A DNA stretch of 19,934 nucleotides from an uncultured Thermoguttaceae bacterium (GCA_934725735.1 CAKVCP010000034.1:1-19934), one strand, 5' to 3'. Positions 12,101 to 15,699 are shown, counted from the first letter of the stretch. Made by a program: numbers and translations. Notes: generated by a model not told the origin, from the letters alone.

Positions 12101-14831
12101 ATTGATGGCTGACGACGGAAACAAGGGCGATATCGCCGTCTTTGAACGCGAAGTTATCGACTCCGTACACGACGTCGGCAAGGTAACGATTGTTGCGATA
12201 AAGTTCAATCGTCTCGCCCTTGGAAATAGCGACGACGGTCGCGCCGTTGTAGAAAGAACCGTCCTTGTAGGTCAAGGTCATCTCTTTCGTTTCGCGATTG
12301 TCGACGACCTTGCCGAAATCGTCGGCGAGGATGTAATTGTCGGGATTGATCGCGATCACGATCGAGTTGGTGGCGGAAGAGTACGAATCGAAATACTTGT
12401 TCGCGAATGAACCTTCGTCGATCATGCGTCCCAGATCGAGGTTGCGGATCGTGATCGATTCGCCCGCGAGCATATCGAGACCGGAGTCGGAGCAGAAGAG
12501 ACTATAGAGCTTATCCTTCAGGGTGGAGCTCATCGTCGTGTTCATATCGAGCAGCAAGGAAATATCGTTGGAATCGACAAGCTTGCCGTTGATATACATC
12601 GCCAGGCGCACGCCTTCGTACGTAGCGGTCTTATCGGCGCCCATGGCTTTCGACGCGCCGTTGACCGTGAAGGAGTAGTTGAGGTAGATCGGAGAATCGA
12701 CGCCGACGACCTGATCGTTCTCATAGACCTCGGAACCGTTGGGGACGAACTTATCGCTGGAAACAACGAGAGGCGCTTCCCAGTTCGCGCCGGGAAGAAC
12801 TTCAGGGCGAAGATCGGGAACGTCGCTCACGCCGGGATTGATTTCGAGCTTATACTCGACGTTACCTGCGGAGTAGTTGCCGACGACCTTGATATAATAG
12901 ACGCCCGGATCGACGCCTTCAAGACTGATCGACTCCTTATTCGTCATTTCCACGTAGCTTTTCGCCACAAGGGTATAACCGCGCGACGAAGTCGGATCAT
13001 ATTTGTAGAGATAGAGGTCAAGGTCCGCGTCGTTGACGTTCGAAGCGGTCGAATTATAGTACAGGTTGATGAAATTCGAAGCGGAACCGGTTTCGGTCAT
13101 TTCAAAGCGATACCAGTCGGTTTCATCGACCACATTGCTGTATTGACGCAAGACCAGATCGGAGAGTTCGGTCGTACCGTAAAGAACGCCGAGATTTGCG
13201 GTCGGATTCTGAATCGTCGAAACAGGTTGTTCATTTACCGCTTCAAAGGAGTTGTTTGCTTCGTAGACGTCGTCGAAACCGGCGTTGACCGTGACTTTGT
13301 AGTTGACGTTGACGCCGTTGACGACGCCGTCGGCAAATTCGACCTTCAAGAAATACTCGCCGGAAGTCAAACCGGAGAGAGGGAGCGCGAGACGATGAAT
13401 CGTCTTCGTATAGGTTTTTCCGTCTTCCCCGACGACGTATTCGAGATAATCGGTCGAAACCGCGTCATAATAGCCCGCGACGTGGCCGTAAAGCGTAGGA
13501 TCGAGTACGTACGCTTCATTTCCGGAGCAAGAATAGAGGGTCGCCTTCAGATTCTGGTAACGAACGCCGTCGGCCCATTCAACGATGATCGAGTCGGAAT
13601 TCGAGGCCGTCTGGGTGAGTTCAAATTTGTAGAAATCGACGGGGTCGGCCTTCTGAGTTTCGTTTCCTTCGGCATAGAGAGTGAGGTCTTCGAGAACGAT
13701 CACGTTGCCGTTCGTCGTCGTACCGGTAGTCGCGCCCGGCTTAATCACGTCAACCTGCCCCAAATCAGAGGGAGAACCGGCTTCGAAATCGAGGACGCCG
13801 TTGTTCGGTTCGTAAGCGTCTTCTTGGAGAACGCCGTAACCGGGCATGCGTTGCAAAACAGTGAAGGAGTAAATATAAGGAGTCTGACCGGTCGTCTGAT
13901 CGTAGGTGACGAAATCATACGTTTCCGTCAAAGTATTCCACTTGACAGGCATGCGTTCGACTTCGCCCGTTTCGGGATTCGACATGTAGACGGCGGTATA
14001 GTATTCGGGATCCTCAGGGAGGTAGGTCGAGTCGTAGTCGTATCCCCAGAAAGTCAAGGTCGACTGTTTCGGAGCCAGGGCGAAATCAACGTCTTCGCCG
14101 GTGAGATTCGAACGGTAGTGAACCGTGACGGCGACGCCGTAATTATTGTCCAGAAATTCGGTGGTAACGCCGTAGAGAGGAGAAGGAATATCGGACGCGA
14201 GGATTTCCTTCATGTAGCTAGAATACGCCTGCCACTCGCCGGACGTGGAGGGATACAATCCGCCGTTCAGATTATTAGGCAAAATCTGCGCGTAAGCGGT
14301 CTGATCCTGATAGATATACTCGTCGGCTCCCCCCATGAACCACGCGTAAGCGTAAAGGATCGAGGTCGAAGCGTTGGAGAAAGAGTTTGCGATATAATCG
14401 AATGTCTGTTGTTCCAGAGAATCGGTAGACTCGGGATCGACGATCTCGGCGTTGTCGCTCCATCCGGTGTAGGTCAAGAGATCGGCGAGAGTCGCCGCCC
14501 ACCCCTGGTTGTAATGACGAAAGCTACCGGAGTTCGTGGCGGCGATATCGCTACTTACGACGTGCGAGCCGTCGGAAGCGAGAGTCGCGTTAGAAAGATT
14601 GATGGAATCGACGGAGACGCTCACGGGCGCGGCGACGTTAGCGACAGACGCCGTATCGTCGCTAAACGCGCGCAACAAAGTCGGGTCGGCTGAGAGGAGC
14701 TGACGTTCTTCGAGAGGTTCCATCCCGAGACGTCGAGCGGATAGGGCGCGTCCGTTTTTCTTCGACTCAGAAGTCGTGTTCAAAACGCGATTCAGAAGAT
14801 CGGACAGAAATCTCTTACCAGTTTGCGACAT
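1..14831 (-). CDS. Giant LEPR-XLL / pseudo-peptidase / CSLREA beta-helix surface protein (C-terminus beyond window)
   Basis: A single minus-strand frame with no stop gives 4943 codons and continues past the left edge; all nine SLREA-type motifs lie in one codon register, so no frameshift is evident. The start at 14831 (MSQTGKRFLSDLL) has AAGGA 9 nt upstream at 14841-14845; an in-frame ATG at 14840 abuts that site and is less likely. Order by residue: LEPR-XLL motif 37-47; IdeS-like fold about 98-330; PPC-like 337-516 and 520-662; CARDB-like and unassigned 665-945; PPC-like 950-1130; FN3-like 1140-1238; caspase-like 1244-1445; CSLREA/beta-helix modules from about 1531 to the edge. Both peptidase folds lack their catalytic residues. 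No classical signal peptide is visible, but the LEPR-XLL N-terminus and extracellular-type domains suggest export to the cell surface (inference). Probable roles are adhesion, surface structure or ligand binding; the exact function is unknown. Confidence 0.95.
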   Translation of the reverse strand, partial: MSQTGKRFLSDLLNRVLNTTSESKKNGRALSARRLGMEPLEERQLLSADPTLLRAFSDDTASVANVAAPVSVSVDSINLSNATLASDGSHVVSSDIAATNSGSFRHYNQGWAATLADLLTYTGWSDNAEIVDPESTDSLEQQTFDYIANSFSNASTSILYAYAWFMGGADEYIYQDQTAYAQILPNNLNGGLYPSTSGEWQAYSSYMKEILASDIPSPLYGVTTEFLDNNYGVAVTVHYRSNLTGEDVDFALAPKQSTLTFWGYDYDSTYLPEDPEYYTAVYMSNPETGEVERMPVKWNTLTETYDFVTYDQTTGQTPYIYSFTVLQRMPGYGVLQEDAYEPNNGVLDFEAGSPSDLGQVDVIKPGATTGTTTNGNVIVLEDLTLYAEGNETQKADPVDFYKFELTQTASNSDSIIVEWADGVRYQNLKATLYSCSGNEAYVLDPTLYGHVAGYYDAVSTDYLEYVVGEDGKTYTKTIHRLALPLSGLTSGEYFLKVEFADGVVNGVNVNYKVTVNAGFDDVYEANNSFEAVNEQPVSTIQNPTANLGVLYGTTELSDLVLRQYSNVVDETDWYRFEMTETGSASNFINLYYNSTASNVNDADLDLYLYKYDPTSSRGYTLVAKSYVEMTNKESISLEGVDPGVYYIKVVGNYSAGNVEYKLEINPGVSDVPDLRPEVLPGANWEAPLVVSSDKFVPNGSEVYENDQVVGVDSPIYLNYSFTVNGASKAMGADKTATYEGVRLAMYINGKLVDSNDISLLLDMNTTMSSTLKDKLYSLFCSDSGLDMLAGESITIRNLDLGRMIDEGSFANKYFDSYSSATNSIVIAINPDNYILADDFGKVVDNRETKEMTLTYKDGSFYNGATVVAISKGETIELYRNNRYLADVVYGVDNFAFKDGDIALVSVVSHQYEVNIDGAYAVKDGVAGVLEYTVDNNFSSMFFTVNDLSEDAFAPNGSLADVLGNDNPEDTNPDLGYANIDNLTAYETENGEIRYQRVIENLVITGETNEVGAYISDWFRFNLKQSDNDAVPNYKDAFVQIDMSDSLEGLDVKGNLGDLDLYLYRAVLTDDTLSFEEAYEQGAYTLELVQSSKGVGLQERVSFSNLDITDGNYFICVSGFNGSANRYSLTLGGFTKSGDVLPTDPLEYFTEDSVTVLNSVATLKWRVPVDDYVSRVKIEYRAEGTSEWVEAGSFKPSVTSCKIAGLSSDTEYEFRMTVSNFFVEDDPLTAIVTKKTDAFVNETVYRAVIVGVADYPGSAADLVAPVNDAKAFREALLQDPQWAESNITTLVNADATRDAVLEALAQVAEDSDDNDVFVFYFAGSGSSAVIGSQEVGYLKTCGSVRNEFISSSDLLKAVEKIAAGSKQFVLDAGQISADAESTGINYAPFIESLTTSKVNGGSERVAQTTVLTSGDDENLISPSGLGNRSVFNRALVDAMEKYLRPVTAEDVELAEEEAKNAKPGVEVEIPEISDGRVSFEELFAAIKADESVQLYSVGASLASNSEAETVLMSGLWNEADAFNDEWLEKGAIVVTTTVDCVDAHDGKISLREAAALMGVQLENTVAVEDNATFTLSAGSVVTIGTSVGYVAEDVELVYANGAFRTAEACQLQTETTLLDFSRAGQGVTWTAEDWGDGKVALVDSKDLAVNDLEFKLVGSVTVDGETSVFELNDGDVLSTAAAEGEGREVTVKKVGQEYRLFVGEVPYTRLTGLYLNGEPIAISKVVELAQTETINKVIFDESLEGQTLELNATAGPIVFANGGAVVGSGMANPIALSGSDVRSLIRVTGSNTTTIVGLKLTNAGDSAIVVDEGASLELANCLVADSSVQDQPIIENNGSLLLVNDTIVNNETTGLLVGGKGATTLKNTIVALNDADLSNLTYDATNVVGDADPGFVDAENGDYRLTKTSEALDIGQNSAVKLSGGVVIAYDLAGEERIGVAGTVDAGAYEYTVALEDRETPSTVVTILDDIVDATDGEISLREAIAYAGTTYNVDSLLKEGDVVFDENGVKYVVSNGKLISFDGVSAIQQGQYYETPGVFMTDAKGNSVQLEEGDVVTLTNGSKATVVGTKLLLASGIPVEIGSTIFLETGEEGTLSQGATTTFMMGQQISVKLTAAAISASTPVATFDEGTYVLTYNGKNAFTATLNVTTTDTSNQTTTSTFDATFMLVDGTSFNFVEADGSLGEEGSIVTTRSVEIENGKYTLAQDITETVGKETVVLYASGAVLTLIDGVFTDVDGVEVKVPVNTKMVAPTGANITYQRSTFSQAQLEEGAKLTDENGVVRSFKSGLTVTEEVTLGTSITFAKGLESGTILLEKGALSIERAITLDATLNAGLTIDANGESRVFTVDAYRETNPTAFVNISGVTLLNGASDEGGAIYVAENTNLRLKDFTIQNAQSTGDGGAIYNLGRVELESTTKVSTIEGVSGDRGGAIYNEGTLTVTGVTIDGVESQYGAIYNAGSATLAGSSIQNANADRGGAVYNVGTLTISKSSEISNNTATVGAGLYNEGVANVVNSAFVGNEASESGGAVYNVGTLTITNAKLQSNVAELGGAAIYTVGNLLVNRALIADNVAYNSSAILSRGATSVVSSLILANGDESSKSGTYAVLISGGTMELVGNTIVGNYQGGVTSIAGEVKVYNSIIGDNGGYDLNLKNVADVQYCMVDRSLQTIAATNLHYAPNFNDFDKSADWTQWNLRLSGSSIAINGGSVEYNYYTSFTGKKTAITVDYAGNSRLTDTGVDVGAYSANLAIEDFSTVVTTLEDIVDPTDGLVSLREAIRYASYGKTVEERTVTFSNDLFALSDSAVVTLDADLQTIVVDCAVTITSAYTNDLGQTQYRDITIDGSASNAPLFIFTNGADVEMYGLTFANAHSSAANVNGGAILVRGGSVSIVDSVVKDNVAERNGGAIYQEGGVLYVIDSLITGNSAGTKKGYGGAMCMVGGQTYIYNTTITANTAAVYGGVFAIDGLVVMANSIVAKNGGAQNVDVYATNFEATANLIGSMDPWSSRNGVNGNIVGVASNPVDPLFTNFEAGDYTLSSASLAINSGVNQYAYGPDGVRLKFDLNANERIVGSVVDMGAFESQYRDVPSTVVTTLADTIDQTDGFISLREALTIAEQFGTPITFDLGEDFIGSAEIQLNSLLGAIDVHSNIVIDASGVPGGLTLVGSDDRLFNVASGKLKLVNVSLTGGSATRGGAIYQTGGQIELTNVVIYDNEAEEAGGAIYSTAGSITMLNTTIAKNDAPSVPGVYAYGTVSLQNSIVAQNAVENGSAADNYDVYVLGKLSSTASIVGISTANDAETFGGANGNIFGVEDSPVDPGFKSAGTLNFELDPNSIAVNAGSNRLVGYPGYYASILRAAGNTSAVNVDYLGNDRIVGGTVDIGAYEYQIAAEAPSVVVTTLEDVVDPFDGLISLREAVEYAGSSFYVDGKTTVVDRNITFDPSLAGGTIELQSSLEITKCLTIDATYLSSAITLTAEFAEEECPVLILNGVADTVADTITISGLKITGGNASYGGGVYHQTGKATLISCSIYGNEAMYGAGVASNANAVLDDPSANVMTLINCTVANNNATGAYGGVWSRGSAMNLYNMLIAKNTVNGEAGLDVSIANVGEIGTSLIGAASAAFARQYDFYGGYVGTASDPVDPCFVDVENNDFSLGRDENDVVSVAVNGGDSTKIKLPNGAVPSFDVDGNVRIVGTLVDIGAYESPLGPKEIPSLMVTTLDDVVDEYDGLISLREAVSYANNYGLASTITFAERLSGGTIYLDSSLVISQSVTIDGLTNNVKGLTITNSDEAGDQSIIYINTGDTVVNGVTLTNRYTERRRNDAVPTVEQGGAIYVRQGSIALYNSLITDTAAVSGSAIYVNENSDTALASLVNCTVVDNVGLSTDEETGAAIYSEKGRLTLLNTIVARSILSDNSDAQDVFKGDEKAFSMTTTKRDSQIYQNVRQYDDASVQIVPTEGMTAVFRGVNVYFDGSYWVYTVGMATSYLQVDSVLQMNEDVELEYVDGKWYSGGVIFDTDFAEGAQTLWTSVETGMTENVYYVDGEFRLGSPTGALVNFANGDKIVATESADYIIISSTGTLARCNYTVENGFNNYVATDNYVNDRLREIAAELQAELATQTTFSYTENGVTVDYPIKSATVRIKSYSVENDVTRFDRTLDVTISYTTEYVYETVAGVVVMRSIVERSDSLSAQTSGYGSFIGSATNDLSEAVNDLFVDADNGDYHLTNNSLATNSGDNSYFAQNSINGTYDSFDIEGNRRIYYTTVDMGAFENQQAKDTPITNAAGRDVTITVTTKRDVVDSNDGVTSMREALALADDLYRYGYENISVVCKSAYEIAVDSTLGSLTINSPITLYGSGSTIDAGHAGAGLVIQSDGEVRVSRLIIANGESSHLGAGVTINSGDATLQSVLIYGCESAAYGGGVYMGSTGKLDLYNVTITKNTALYGPGVYSIAGSTVNLYNTIVAQNQASEVGTVTRDVELMGDYFLAYSVIGSAGSATDAAKLRAYSTNSTIGYGFDNAVDPGFNSVANNDFRLSLTHSAVKNTGSYAYVYPGASDLNGTYIVGVVSPGAYQVTREERSTIVTTLDDIVDPYDGLISLREAVANVSDNVYAASCGSVDDSSYNSSNAMNNSSVYGNVYYSPITFDKSLAGGTIYLNSSLYFDRTSVSYSVFDYLIDASSLSGLGGITIDGSRIEGGIDPALSGENATKYTLSDKEQTPIAMFQILGTAAPSVPVYYPIHLDIRNVRLVGNHDIVGINVMPVSILTTHNCLMEGFGTSIRVWDNDSDQGGLAHIYNTTIIGGVYYGGTARAYNSIVTNGFTRRISQNNPGYRQAIYGSDCITYSSSELFVNASKGDYRLGSSSWATNRGNNDYLMTLALTHADPEVDLHGNPRVKNGTVDIGCFESLYADSASVVVDTELDVVDPYDGKISLREAIAYAEQFDY
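115..1101 (-). repeat. CSLREA/beta-helix module H
   Basis: Head DPYDGLISLREAVANVSDN (about residue 4601); tail PRVKNGTVDIGCFES. The helix is poor in GGAIY and rich in Ser, Asn and Tyr after the head (SSYNSSNAMNNSSVYGN), so its rungs are harder to assign than in modules C-F. Confidence 0.8.
1107..1965 (-). repeat. CSLREA/beta-helix module G (degenerate head and tail)
   Basis: Head DSNDGVTSMREALALADD has Met for Leu in SLREA (about residue 4311). The tail, GTYIVGVVSPGAYQVT, replaces the usual V-D-[IM]-G-A-[YF]-E. Between them the helix is normal (GGGVYMGSTGKLDLYN, NTIVAQNQASE). Confidence 0.85.
2016..3690 (-). repeat. CSLREA/beta-helix module F (with insertion)
   Basis: Head DEYDGLISLREAVSYANN (about residue 3736); tail NRRIYYTTVDMGAFENQ. 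Length is 575 residues because a ~260-residue segment (about 2260-3050) is inserted between NTIVARSILSDNSDAQDVF and the closing block VNDLFVDADNGDYHL. The insertion includes EDVELEYVDGKWYSGG and a helical patch (NDRLREIAAELQAELATQ), both foreign to a beta-helix. Confidence 0.85.
3721..4656 (-). repeat. CSLREA/beta-helix module E
   Basis: Head DPFDGLISLREAVEYAG (about residue 3416); tail NVRIVGTLVDIGAYES. It shows the module grammar well: ITFDPSLAGGTIELQSS after the head, GGGVYHQTGKATLIS in the helix, and DPVDPCFVDVENNDFSL before the tail. Confidence 0.9.
4671..5574 (-). repeat. CSLREA/beta-helix module D
   Basis: Head QTDGFISLREALTIAEQFG (about residue 3111); tail NDRIVGGTVDIGAYEYQ. A compact module with rungs GGAIYQTGGQIELTN and GGAIYSTAGSITMLN, followed by the transition NSIVAQNAVENG and the block SPVDPGFKSAG. 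Confidence 0.9.
5590..6573 (-). repeat. CSLREA/beta-helix module C
   Basis: Head DPTDGLVSLREAIRYA (about residue 2777); tail NERIVGSVVDMGAFES. It contains GGAILVRGGSVSIVDS, GGAIYQEGGVLYVIDS and GGAMCMVGGQTYIYNT rungs and the pre-tail block NPVDPLFTNFEAGDYTL. Confidence 0.9.
6585..8955 (-). repeat. CSLREA/beta-helix module B (largest, with insertion and Pmp-like coils)
   Basis: Head DATDGEISLREAIAYA; tail NSRLTDTGVDVGAYS. This module is 794 residues from head to next head, against about 300-330 for the plain modules. The extra length comes from a ~300-residue insertion (about 7950-8860) between the head and ITFAKGLESGTILL, plus a long run of GGAIYN coils. Confidence 0.85.
6880..7715 (-). repeat. 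GGAIYN coil array (chlamydial Pmp-like beta-helix rungs)
   Basis: About 11 successive rungs of 23-28 residues, most starting GGAIY or GGAVYN followed by x-G-T-L-T-[IV] and an N-x-A turn, e.g. GGAVYNVGTLTITNAKLQSN. The rungs are diverged in DNA, so this is an old protein repeat and not a recent tandem duplication. The GGA[ILV] tetrapeptide rhythm is that of chlamydial polymorphic membrane protein repeats, which form a right-handed beta-helix. Confidence 0.85.
8983..10241 (-). repeat. CSLREA/beta-helix module A
   Basis: The head motif AHDGKISLREAAALM ends near residue 1552; the tail is ERIGVAGTVDAGAYEY. An atypical ~165-residue insertion (about 9645-10150) separates the head from the first beta-helix strand (VIFDESLEGQTLEL). 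The short helix includes NTIVALNDADLS and the usual VDAENGDYRLTKTSEALDIG closing block. Confidence 0.85.
10497..11102 (-). other. Caspase-like (C14/metacaspase) fold lacking catalytic His and Cys
   Basis: Residues 1244-1445. The first strand YRAVIVGVADYPG and the APVNDAKAFREAL helix match the caspase-like start (A-V-I-x-G-I-x-x-Y ... N-D-A-x-x-x-x-x-L). The His block, normally F-Y-F-A/S-G-H-G, reads VFVFYFAGSGSSA with Ser1323. The Cys block, normally L-D-A-C-x-S-G, reads FVLDAGQIS with Gly1372. The 49-residue gap between these positions is in the normal range for the fold. ISSSDLLKAVEKI precedes the Cys strand as expected, and the domain closes with a terminal helix (FNRALVDAMEKYL). The fold call is strong; proteolytic activity is very unlikely. 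Confidence 0.85.
11118..11414 (-). other. Fibronectin type III-like domain
   Basis: Residues about 1140-1238. Strands include SVATLKWRVPVDDYVSRV, KIEYRAEGTSEW and the FN3 hallmark L-x-x-x-T-x-Y-x-F-R-M (GLSSDTEYEFRMTVSN), ending in a VTKKTD linker. It lies directly before the caspase-like domain. Confidence 0.75.
11442..11984 (-). other. PPC-like domain 3
   Basis: Residues about 950-1130. It contains SDWFRFNLKQSDND, LGDLDLYLYRAVL and ITDGNYFICVSGFNG, then NRYSLTLGG. The entry signature is weaker (EDAFAPNGS) and a ~40-residue stretch separates it from the DWFRF strand, so it is longer than the second PPC domain. Confidence 0.7.
11997..12839 (-). other. CARDB-like region followed by unassigned beta-rich segment
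   Basis: Residues about 665-945. PDLRPEVLPGANWEAPLVVS followed by PIYLNYSFTVNG and VRLAMYINGKLVDSNDI fits a CARDB-like cell-adhesion beta-sandwich. The rest, including EMTLTYKDGSFYNG and TIELYRNNRYLADVVYG, matches no family I recognise. It shares a short beta motif with the insertions in the CSLREA modules. Confidence 0.5.
12846..13274 (-). other. PPC-like domain 2
   Basis: Residues 520-662. It begins DDVYEANNSFEA and contains DWYRFEMTETG, ADLDLYLYKYDP, GVDPGVYYIKVVG and EYKLEINPG. This is the clearest PPC match of the three, with the D-W-Y-R-F and D-L-D-L-x-L-Y signatures intact. Confidence 0.8.
13284..13823 (-). other. PPC-like domain 1
   Basis: Residues 337-516. It opens with the D-x-Y-E-P-N-N signature (EDAYEPNNG), continues with a VDFYKFELTQT strand, and ends with GEYFLKVEFADG...NYKVTVN. 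This D-[WF]-[YF]-x-F ... Y-x-[IV]-x-V layout is typical of bacterial pre-peptidase C-terminal (PPC) domains, which are extracellular beta-sandwiches often found next to peptidase domains. Confidence 0.7.
13842..14540 (-). other. IdeS/Mac-like cysteine-peptidase fold lacking catalytic residues
   Basis: Residues about 98-330. The family's Cys block (C-G/W-A-A-T-x-x-N-x-L) appears as NQGWAATLADLLTYTGW, with Gly110 where Cys is expected. The segment SFSNASTSILYAYAWFMGG matches the conserved central region. The His block (H-x-x-x-L-W-G-x-D-x-D) appears as QSTLTFWGYDYD, with Ser257 in place of His. The acidic block (Y-V-T-D-S-D) appears as YMSNPETG, giving Asn285 and Glu287. IdeS has C94, H262, D284 and D286 in the same order with similar spacing, so the fold is recognisable but the catalytic set is gone. 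The family call comes from motif comparison by eye; a structure prediction would settle it. Confidence 0.7.
14688..14729 (-). other. LEPR-XLL-type N-terminal motif
   Basis: Residues 35-48 of the giant protein read LGMEPLEERQLLSA, preceded by a basic stretch (SKKNGRALSARR). This resembles the short motif near the N-terminus of many very large planctomycete proteins, usually of the form L-E-P/S-R/L-x-L-L. It is thought to relate to export or surface placement of these proteins, though the mechanism is not established to my knowledge. Confidence 0.8.
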
Positions 14832-14940
14832 AGTATTCATTCCTTAACGTAATAAATGAGTCGAACGCGAACTCGTCTTGAGGGCGGATCCAACTCCCTC
14901 GACCAGAACGCGTCGCCTAGCCGACGCTCACGCGCGCCTT
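14832..14940 (-). promoter_or_regulatory. 5' leader and RBS of the giant gene, with two small hairpins
   Basis: The RBS core AAGGA (plus-strand tcctt, 14841-14845) decides for the start at 14831 over the in-frame ATG at 14840. Upstream, a 6-bp stem GCGTCG/CGACGC lies at 14910-14927 with a 6-nt loop. A weaker 5-bp stem GAGGG/CCCTC has arms at 14880-14884 and 14896-14900. I see no convincing sigma-70 promoter for the giant gene on the minus strand. Confidence 0.5.
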
Positions 14941-14960
14941 TTCACTCTCTGACGGATGTG

Positions 14961-15065
14961 TTGACGTGACGTCTATTCATGTCTTAAATTGCCAAAACGA
15001 AAAAGCGCGACGCCGCGCAAAACGCGTCGTTTACGTTTTACGCAGGCGCTTTTCTTGTTTTTGTC
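14961..15065 (+). ncRNA. Candidate small RNA: promoter, structured body, T-rich tail
   Basis: TTGACG (14961-14966), a 17-nt spacer and TTAAAT (14984-14989) form a sigma-70-like promoter. A palindrome GACGT-G-ACGTC (14963-14973) overlaps its -35 end. Just downstream, AAAAGCGC (15001-15008) pairs with GCGCTTTT (15046-15053); it encloses a smaller stem CGACGC/GCGTCG (15008-15013 with 15024-15029, the two alternatives sharing base 15008) and is followed by cttgttttt. This would give a transcript of about 65-70 nt. The same outer hairpin has T-rich ends on both strands, so it may be a bidirectional terminator or attenuator instead. Confidence 0.3.
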
Positions 15066-15189
15066 GAAAAAAACGATTCTCTCACGCCGATTTTTGCCGA
15101 TATTATTGCAGCTGTTTCGAACGCGAACGCTCAACCGCGCCAGGTAACCCAAAAGCTCTGGACACGGTCTTAGCCTATTGAAACGCATT

Positions 15190-15560
15190 TTCCCTAAGTG
15201 TAACGCAACGCCTATAAAAAAGCCATAAAAAAAACTAAAAAAAAGAACGGGGAACCATTCTATCTGTTAGTTTGAAAGGATATGTCAGTTTTTACAAATA
15301 AGAAAGTTCATCCTTTTATTTAAAATAAAAAGAAGGACAAAAATCTCTCAACTGCACAAAATCTTCTCATCATGGAACATATTCCCCAAAAGGGTATTTT
15401 TCCAACTTTTCGACGTTTTTCTTTGCGGCGTTGTTCCAACAAATTCAAACAAAGTTGAATTCCGTCAACGCTTTTAATCCATTTTCTCCATTCTATCAAA
15501 ATTATCGTCTAACGCAAGGAAGAAGCCCAACATTATAAGGGCGTCCCTTTTGCTCTTTTC
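15190..15560. other. AT-rich intergenic DNA with phased A-tracts and an inverted repeat
   Basis: No gene is supported here. A-tracts at 15216-15221, 15227-15234 and 15237-15244 have centres about 12 and 10 bp apart, which suggests intrinsic bending. AATTCAA (15442-15448) and TTGAATT (15455-15461) form a 7-bp inverted repeat with a 6-nt spacer. The stretch is clearly richer in A+T than either flanking gene, as expected for a divergent control region. Confidence 0.5.
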
Positions 15561-15567
15561 TGGCCGA

Positions 15568-15595
15568 TTGAAAAAAATAACGCGCGTTATAGAAT
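15568..15595 (+). promoter_or_regulatory. Candidate pfp promoter with palindromic operator in the spacer
   Basis: TTGAAA (15568-15573), a 16-nt spacer and TAGAAT (15590-15595) each match the sigma-70 consensus at five of six bases. The spacer contains the perfect 14-bp palindrome ATAACGCGCGTTAT (15577-15590), placed where a bound repressor would block RNA polymerase. The predicted transcript start is near 15602, leaving a leader of about 100 nt. Confidence 0.5.
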
Positions 15596-15660
15596 AAAGG
15601 CAGAGTATAACTGCGTCGCGAGCTCGTTCGTCGAGAGAATCGCGCGCGTACACCTATATA

Positions 15661-15699
15661 TTATTGTTAGACACAATAACGTTGTTAGACACAGAAAGG
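15661..15699 (+). promoter_or_regulatory. pfp leader inverted repeat, 18-nt tandem repeat and RBS
   Basis: TTATTGT (15661-15667) and ACAATAA (15673-15679) make a perfect 7-bp inverted repeat around tagac. Overlapping it, TTGTTAGACACA occurs at 15664-15675 and again at 15682-15693, an 18-nt period. The second copy runs into the GAAAGG ribosome binding site (15694-15699), 6 nt before the ATG at 15706. Confidence 0.5.

Noticed and set aside
14966..15181. Overlapping small open frames on both strands in the intergenic region (plus 14966-15181, minus 14973-15188)
   Set aside because: The peptides are very rich in Arg, Cys and Phe, with no good ribosome binding site, and they overlap the hairpin DNA. 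Neither looks like protein.
15257..15288. Minus-strand CTGACA and TAGAAT as a promoter of the giant gene
   Set aside because: The spacer is 20 nt, too long for a normal sigma-70 promoter.
15532..15537. Perfect TATAAT on the minus strand as a -10 for the giant gene
   Set aside because: There is no acceptable -35 at 16-18 nt, and it would imply a leader of about 700 nt. It remains possible but unsupported.
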